DNA of 42,152 bases, taken from assembly GCA_030248065.1 (NCBI GenBank), contig JASAMV010005811.1, forward strand, positions 1-42,152, written 5' to 3'. Shown one piece after another: positions 36,001 through 42,152 of the stretch. A program made the position numbers and the translations under genes. The stretch's first letter is position 1. Every line of letters starts with the position of its first letter. The notes beneath the pieces were generated by a model. The model was not told the DNA's origin, did no database searches, and saw nothing but the letters and a program-made list of their open reading frames with translations. Source of the stretch: Rhynchonema sp. JSB1_4 (Eukaryota; Nematoda; Chromadorea; Monhysterida; Xyalidae).

Positions 36001-36801
36001 GCTGCCAGCAAGAATTGCCCGTTGGGTTGCGATTTCCATGTGAAACCAAACGCGACATAACACAATCGTTGGAGAGAACGACCAGCTTGTTAAGTTTTTT
36101 CTTGATTCACTTTCCCCAACCGCTTGCTTGGGGCTCACTTCACGCCCACCAAAAAAGGAACCAACGTGTTGGGTATTGTTTCAAATCGCAATAAAGTCGC
36201 AATAAGCCATGCTTCGGGGTCCAGTATTTTTTACATAGTACTGTAAAAATGTACAGCCGTAAATGTACAGCCTTAATTGCGTCAGGTATTTGTGGTGCGT
36301 TGGGTATTTTTGTTTGACAAGGGACGAGGGGATGAGTTTTGAAAAGGTGAGCTGCCTGGCGGTGAGTCGCTCCTGGCCGATTCTGACATTTGAGCCCCAT
36401 GGCGACTATAGTTACTACCACGGTCAAGCGATTCTTTGGCAGCACGCGTTATACGCTTGGAATACTTTTAACGAAACATCGGTGCGCACACAATGAGTTG
36501 CACCTACAGTATACTGTTCAGCAGCAGCACCCGATGCATGTAGACGGCGTGACACTTGATCAAAAACTACACATGTGCGTATGAAATTTTGCGACTTCAC
36601 GTTGCAGAGTTCCCGCTTAAAGAGATGACGCGACGTCGTCCCGGTACGACGATCGGGCTCGGCAGCCAACAACGTGCGACGGCACAAGGAAATGTCCGAA
36701 CACCAACAAAGCATCTCACTTTTGCTGACACACTGACTGTGGATCTGGTCAAGCCTCAACGTGGGCCTTCATCCATGCATGCAGACCTTCCGTCGATGTG
36801 A
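33038..36801 (+). CDS. peptide GPCR, AKH/GnRH-receptor type, complete gene
   Basis: Rhodopsin-class receptor at the plasma membrane. Five exons join in phase: 33038-33339, 33506-33695, 33981-34185, 35012-35557 and 36608-36801, giving 478 residues. The N-terminus has NVT and NET glycosylation sites. TM1 is about 29-53, TM2 66-90 (HMNIADLLVTFILMP, then TVQW), TM3 104-126 followed by IDRLFAI (DRL instead of DRY), TM5 about 203-227, TM6 with CWTPY (313-317) and TM7 with NSCVNPYLYG. Cys103 or Cys106 can pair with Cys182 (HQCVP). The SLPQ...HP...QCV pattern and TVQW fit AKH, GnRH and corazonin receptors; vasopressin- or CCAP-type receptors are the nearest alternatives. Intracellular loop 3 is long and acidic. 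Skipping the exon 4 donor (GTTAGT) would end the protein at residue 415. Confidence 0.88.
34186..35011 (+). other. GPCR intron 3
   Basis: 826 bases from GTGCGT to CGCATTTCAG, between TM5 and the third intracellular loop. The frames inside are shadows. GPCR introns 1 (33340-33505) and 2 (33696-33980) are shorter; intron 2 ends with a run of about 15 C used as its pyrimidine tract. Confidence 0.7.
35558..36607 (+). other. GPCR intron 4 or alternative 3' UTR
   Basis: The 1050-base stretch starts GTTAGT and ends CACGTTGCAG. If it is not spliced, the frame meets TAG at 35560-35562 after one more Gly codon. An AATAAA at 36190-36195 could then end a short transcript. Confidence 0.6.
36190..36195 (+). 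promoter_or_regulatory. possible poly(A) signal for a short GPCR isoform
   Basis: AATAAA about 630 bases past the in-frame TAG at 35560. It lies inside intron 4 of the full-length model. Only a possibility. Confidence 0.35.
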
Positions 36802-37922
36802 ACGTAGATATGTAGGGATACGGTAGTGTTTCACGATGCGCATTTTTCTGTTGCGCGATTCAGAAAACTTGATCTCATCATCCACTTGTCAAAACGGCCA
36901 CTTGTACAATCGACCATATCAAATCGCGTGTGATCTCAAAATTAATGTACAAGTCATATCGAAGATTTCCTGTTGGTTATTTTCAAAAAAATACGGTCGT
37001 TGTTTGTATACGGCTTTCCATTACTTATTAGGTCTAGGTTGTGTTTTTTACGTTCACGTGTTATGGGGTGTCTTCTTCAGAAGTTTAGATGAAATTCACC
37101 ATGGAAACTTCATTCGTTTTATTTCACAGTCATACAGAACAGTTTACCGTCTGAAACTTTCAAAACAAATAACGAAGTAAAATCATTGGAAACTGCAATT
37201 CAGATAAGTTGACTAGACAATTATAACTTTGTCAATAATCAAAATATAAAAATACGCTAAACGAGTGGGCAAATGCTTGAAAATTGAATATCGCAAAAAA
37301 AATAAATAGGAGACTATTATATTATAAATGCATAACGAGGGAATTAAGTAGAGGCAATTAGCAGTCCGAGGCAGCATGTCACAATAGACACAAAAATAAT
37401 AAATGCAAAAAGCGAGAGAAGTAAAAACAGTAATCTAAACGCTGCAACTGAAACATCACAACAACAATCGGCACAGGGCTCATGATCTTTGTTCGTTATT
37501 TTGTGACAAAACTTTTTGTTGCGCAAATCGCATATACTTAAAAAGATGACAGGGGAAAGGCGAAATTATGGATAACAAGTTCCGAACAATGAAACTTTGA
37601 GGTTCATGATACACTTCGACATTTTGTGACCCAGCAATTTTCAATTAGAGGTTGATTGTACATACAATAACCAGTAGTGGTATGGTGACGCGATACATTA
37701 TTACATGACATAAAACGGCTAAAACATATAGTCACAGTATCACAGAAACGCGATGATCGTTCGTTCACAAAAAAACAAACCTTTTTCTGATCGAAAATAA
37801 TAGAAATGGAGGTACACGAAAAGTAGATCAAGAAATGCGACAGCAGCGCACGCCAAACCACAAGAACAAAAAACTTGAGATTGCTAAACCATTTTTGTTT
37901 GGGTTGAACAGCACTTGAAACA
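36802..37922. other. convergent spacer between the GPCR and ARID3 genes
   Basis: Contains the 3' ends of both genes, which face each other. A plus-strand AATAAA at 37301-37306 could end the GPCR transcript. A minus-strand AATAAA at 37123-37118 could end the ARID3 transcript, about 800 bases past its stop. If both are used, the two 3' UTRs overlap. No further exon was recognised. Confidence 0.5.
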
Positions 37923-40900
37923 TCAAGCATTAGTGTGAATGCGCAACGGTGTGCTGGGACTGGTGGAGGCAGGAGCGGCATGGCCTTGCGAATTCAGGGC
38001 AAACAGCACACCCTGATACATGACGCCGTTAATCTCCATGCTCACAACCAACGAATTGTCACCGCCAGTGCTCGCACCGAACGACTGATCACCTGCGTAT
38101 ATGTGAAACATCAGCGTCTGTGGAACGATGTCAGTACCTTGTCATCATGCCCATCAACACCACAAGATTATCCAATGCAAGTATAGTCGTACTCTGACGT
38201 GTTTCAGAGATTGTTTCAAACACGTTGACCGATCGGGAATGCGCGTGTTGCATAAAAGCAATCACGTCGCTGCCAGCTCAATCATAGATCAGGGTAACAT
38301 GCGTGTTTGAAAATCTTCAGCCAAAAGTATACATCGTTTCGACCAACCGCGACTGGTCATTTTGATGTGCGCCGAGGACATGCCCCCAAACAGGCCACCG
38401 AGTGCTTGGCTGATTTGTTCGTTGATCGGATTCGTCGGCATCGGACACACTTTTGATCGTTTCGATGCCGTCTCGCCTGTGAATGGCTGATGTTTCACGA
38501 TCTGTTCCCTGATCTGTTCCTGCAGGTCGACTTGGTGATCGGAGAGTTGCCAACTCGACTCAAGTGCATGTGATGGACTATGCAACATCGATTTACCAGA
38601 CCATGCTACGGTATAGTAAGTTTCTAATTTCGTTGCCTCATGCATTCTTACAGACGCAGGAAAACTTCCGTTCGAAGTCGAAGCAGGCAACAAGCTCAGC
38701 ACACAGTAAAACAAGCCACGCAGCTGGCTCGTTTGCGTTTCGAATGTTTCAGTCACACAAGCTGTGTGTGTCAGCTGCGTGGCTTGTTCACTGTGTGGTG
38801 AGCTTGTTGCCTGCTTCGACTTCGAACGGGAGTTTCCCTGCGTCTGTAAGAATGCATGAGGCAACGAAATTAGAAATTTACTATACCTATGTATACATAT
38901 ACAGTATGTATGTGAGCATCAATACATATGTATAGTCCGTCCACCAGCTCATGGCACTTTGTGTTGCTGCTGGCTGGTTTGTTCCCTTCCTCCACGTTCT
39001 AATGAAAGAGAAATTGAGTTTCCAAAAAAATTATTTTTGTTCCTAAATTGCTGTTTTTATGAAATCGACGTGTTTTAGCGATTTTAATTTAATTTAATTT
39101 TAAATTTGATCGAATTCAATCGTTTTCGACACATTTTCTTATTTTTTAAGTTTTTGGTTGCAAAATCGCTGACGCTCAATTTCTCTTTCATTAGAGCGTG
39201 GAGGAAGGGAAAAAAACCGGCCAGCAGCAACACAAAGTGCCATGAGCTGGTGGACAGACTATACTGCAGGTAGGCATGTAGCGAATGTTGTTCTGTCTGC
39301 CTAGTGCCCAAGATACCGATCATGTCACCACAAAATACCTGAATCGGCTGTGATTGTGTGATCAGTGAGATTCATATGATCGTTGTCTGAGCCGTGACTG
39401 CTGGTGCTCGCACGTCCACTGTTGCCAGCTGTGTGGTTGCCGAGTGGCAGGGACGTGATGCCGCCGTTGGCTTGTTGCTGATGCTTCTGGATGGCCTCCA
39501 CCGCCGCACTGCAGGTGTGAAACATTATCCTGGGTTGAACTCGATGACGTCACAGGCTTTATACCCGTTTACGAAATATGCACAGGCGTAGAACAGAGCA
39601 AAGATGAACGTACCGTTGCGCGCGTTCCAGTTGTCTCTGTGTCTCCAGGGCGACCAATTGCTGATCCCTGTACACCGCTGCCGCCAGTGCTGCGCCATTA
39701 GCTGCTGCCAGGTTGTTGTTGGAATCGTCGTCTGCAAATGCAATGACGAAACATCAGTCTTGTTAGAAAGATACAAAACTGCCAGAATTTTTACGATTAA
39801 CAAGCTGACCATGTTTGAGCAACGATGTTGGCACTGGGTATGGCGTGAAATTCTGCGTCTGCCGTCGACCCTCCCGTTTATTCTCATCGATCGCTTTCGT
39901 CAGCTCACTTGGATTCGACAGATGCTCTTTGTCGCACTCGTAGTCGTACAGGAACTTCTGGTACCTGCAATTGGAATTATTAATTACAGTGTCACTGCCA
40001 TTTTGTTTTAGTTTCCAGCTGGTTCGTGATCTGTTTCTTTTGGACCAGAGGGACTTTTTGTTCTGACCCCTTTGTTTTCGCAAAAGTCTGCCGTTGCACT
40101 GAACCTCATTTTAAACACATGTAAACGTGTCAGTTTTAATGATCGCCAATCGTAAAATAGGCCTTTTATCGATGTCAAAGTTTTATGTCCCGCTCTTATG
40201 ACAAGGAGTCGTTTTATGTCACGGTTTGCTTTAAACTTTATTCATTTGCTTTGTCATTTATTGATGCCCTACTGTAGATGACAAACTACACAAGCTTTTG
40301 TCTGTTTTTGCGGCTTTACTTTTCTTCTTGCGCAATACCTCGATGGATCATAAATGTCTGGTTTTTGGCCGAAAACAAAATAAGAAGCAGTTTGCGTTTG
40401 ACTTAATTATTTTGACCATTTTCTTTGGCTTCTCTACAACGCAACATTAGAAATAAAAGACGCTAAATTTTTATGATTTCAGCGCTGAAGCTGGCTGCTC
40501 TGATTTTTAATGTCGAAGCGCGGAGAAATTAGTAGCGGGCCTAAAATGCATAGGCCGTGGTTTGAGGTTTACTTGAAGATGCTTCTGAACAGTAGTTCGG
40601 TTCAATAAATGCTTAAAACAATAGGAGAGCTCGAAAAGCTGCCTAAATTCCTGAAATTCACACAGCCGGCGAGCGTCAGATTTACGATTTTCGTTGGCGC
40701 AATAAAATTCGCTCCTCGACTTTTGCTGGCTGCATCTCGTAAAAGGAGCCCGTTTCGGGCTTTTATTGGTTGTTCAGCGCTGCGATTTTGATTATATTTC
40801 ACCAACAACGTCCGGTTTGGCTGACTGACTGCGCTTACGCAAATTGATAAACAGATTAAAATTGAAGGCACCTACACATTCACCGCTTCGGTATACGGTA

Positions 40901-42152
40901 GAAAACATGGTACCTACAGGTATAAATAAAGTTGCGAGCCAGTTTTCGCTGGCTTCCGTCGTCACAAAACGACATGTTTGAAATTGTGGTTCTACCACAG
41001 CTCGTGTCGCCATTCGAAAATCAACTGATACAGTACGTATATGTACCTACATTAATGTGGACCTAGCCTAAGCTAACGCCTGAAAATAATGTACTGTATA
41101 AGTGTAGCCTGAGCGAAAGAGTAAGTTGAAATCGAAATTCCATGACATGGATATGTATGTATGTACATACATAGCGTCACGAGCTGTGGTAGAGAGCCAA
41201 TATTGTTTCATTTCTGCAGTAATAACCCCATTTTGAATTATGGAATTGTTTTCCACTCATCTTGCACGGTAGACGAAATTTTCCCAAAATACTCCTTCAC
41301 AAAGCGACACATTTGACTTGACAGCTCAGCGAATGAAAACAACAACTCTCAAATTTGAGGCTGCTCAGAAAGCGATGAATCAAAATTTTTGCTTCTCGGT
41401 TGGTTTTACCCGACTGGCTGCAGTCAGTTAGCCCCAAAATGTATTATGTTGTAATTTGAGAGGCATTATGTCGGGTTTGGGTTCGGGTCGGGGTGTACAA
41501 AAATTTTACGTCTATAAAATGGGCCAGTTTAGGAATGCACGGTGGCTTCCGCTTTAATATTACGAGTTCCTTCGATGCTCAAAACAGTGTGCATAATATT
41601 TATTGTTTTTCGTCTTCACTTTCCAGTCGAATGATTAATCGAAAGCCAGATTTTTTTCAAAAACTGTTACTGGCCAAATGCAGATTGATAGATTTGAAAC
41701 AGCGCGTCCTTTTATTGCCTCTAGCCAGCCTTCATACCGTAGATTTGCTGTGGCGTAAAATTGAAGACAACAGCAGTCGCCAGGCTTGTTGCATTATAAA
41801 GATGCTGCGACCATTAAATTTTTTCTGGCCAGTCATCCATTAAACGGGTTACTGTAGGATATGATGGCTGTATGTATACCTTACAATGATGCATCCAATT
41901 GGACACTTAACTAAGCAAAAAGCGGCACGCACTATAACACGGTATGAGACATTCTGATGCCTGATTCATCAAGGCCAACTCACTGCGTGCGCAATGTAAA
42001 CGCAGCAGACGTGATGCTTGAGGGCAGATTGAGTCCTTTGGTGATCTCACGCCAGAGTTTCTTCTTGATGATTTCCACCAGTCCACCATGGGAAACAACC
42101 AAACGATACAACTCGTACAGGTCGAGTGTTTGCTTAGCCATAATTGGGATGC
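37923..42152 (-). CDS. cfi-1: ARID3 / dead ringer / CFI-1 transcription factor, 3' part (5' cut by window edge)
   Basis: Nuclear DNA-binding factor that prefers AT-rich sites; C. elegans CFI-1 fixes the identity of several neurons. Six exons join in phase: 42152-41984 (incomplete), 39964-39810, 39731-39614, 39508-39339, 38530-38348 and 38092-37923, giving 320 visible residues. The ARID domain starts IPIMAKQTLDLYELY, continues through LPSSITSAAFTLRTQ and ends near ENKREGRR. A Gln/Ala-rich stretch follows (LERAQRAAVEAIQKHQQQ). The REKLES region follows with INEQISQALGGLFGG, AHIKMTSRG and SLVVSMEINGVMYQGVLF, the DNA-binding and self-association part of ARID3. The acceptor at 38531 (CACCAAG) was chosen for phase and is the least certain junction. 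The missing 5' part would hold the N-terminal region before the ARID. Confidence 0.93.
38610..38887. mobile_element. foldback element 1 in ARID3 intron (116-bp arms)
   Basis: Arms at 38610-38726 and 38772-38887 are about 95% identical in inverse orientation (GGTATAGTAA to CCACGCAGCTG), with a 45-base loop. TA lies near both ends (38607-38608 and 38888-38889). No coding frame. It lies in the ARID3 intron between the exons at 39339 and 38530. Confidence 0.8.
38931..39263. mobile_element. foldback element 2 in ARID3 intron (88-bp arms)
   Basis: Arms at 38931-39018 and 39175-39263 start TATAGTC and match closely in inverse orientation through CCACCAGCTCATGGCAC and TAATGAAAGAGAAATTGAG. The middle is AT-rich, with AATTTAATTTAATTTTAAATT at its centre. 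It is a different family from its neighbour, 43 bases away. Confidence 0.8.
39965..41983 (-). other. ARID3 intron inside the ARID domain (2.0 kb)
   Basis: Runs from GTGAGT after the codons for TLRT to CCAATTGCAG before YQKFLYDY. No nested gene was recognised. It contains a small GC stem (AGCCCG/CGGGCT, 40747-40761, loop TTT) followed by TTTT, and TATG/CATA microsatellite near 41152-41172. Confidence 0.6.

Noticed and set aside
40747..40764. GC stem with TTT loop followed by T run, like a bacterial intrinsic terminator
   Set aside because: The window is clearly eukaryotic with spliced genes, and one 6-bp stem of this form is expected by chance.
1..42152. CRISPR array, rRNA, intact tRNA, trans-spliced leader gene or viral gene
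   Set aside because: No regularly spaced repeats, conserved rRNA segments, complete cloverleaf or leader sequence, and no polymerase or capsid-like frames were recognised.

Overview
The window is eukaryotic nuclear DNA, most likely from a nematode. Four protein genes could be assembled exon by exon with matching reading phases, and two of them read like their nematode orthologues. The RRM2 of the RBPMS-family protein has [13 protein letters not shown] and SLQGF, as in MEC-8. The ARID domain has RTQYQKFLYDYEC, as in CFI-1. The lineage below nematode is a guess: the moderate GC content, long transposon-bearing introns and near absence of GTAAGT donors are unlike Caenorhabditis, and an enoplean or dorylaimian worm would fit.

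Layout. Positions 1-5944 hold no recognised gene. They carry a non-autonomous hAT-type element (687-1414, perfect 8-bp target duplication), a degenerate tRNA-Phe-like piece, a two-unit tandem repeat and one copy of a dispersed repeat. A complete mec-8/RBPMS gene lies on the minus strand at 21179-5945 (12 exons, about 462 residues, two RRMs joined by an Ala/Gln-rich linker). Its 3.9-kb intron 7 holds an unexplained purine-skewed block and four small perfect hairpins. A complete S28 serine carboxypeptidase gene is also on the minus strand at 24899-22578 (12 exons, 506 residues, signal peptide and full Ser/Asp/His triad); its sixth intron appears to be a 33-nt GC-AG intron.

Positions 24900-33037 are intergenic and rich in repeats: a Tc1-type MITE, a near-perfect 104-bp-arm foldback element flanked by inverted copies of a dispersed repeat, and a large inverted repeat whose left arm was split by a 324-bp retroposon. 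A rhodopsin-class peptide GPCR of the AKH/GnRH-receptor type is on the plus strand at 33038-36801 (5 exons, 478 residues), with a possible alternative shorter tail. It converges on the 3' part of an ARID3/dead ringer/cfi-1 gene on the minus strand (42152-37923), cut by the window edge. That part holds most of the ARID domain and the REKLES region, and one intron carries two young foldback elements side by side.

No operon or biochemical pathway links the four genes. mec-8 (splicing regulator) and cfi-1 (transcription factor) both act in neuronal identity in C. elegans, and the GPCR is a neuropeptide receptor, so the region leans neuronal, but a shared function is only inference. I did not find a convincing new biological system. 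The most unusual observations are the splice-site usage, the foldback elements that would form long RNA hairpins inside or near genes, and the purine-skewed block in mec-8 intron 7.
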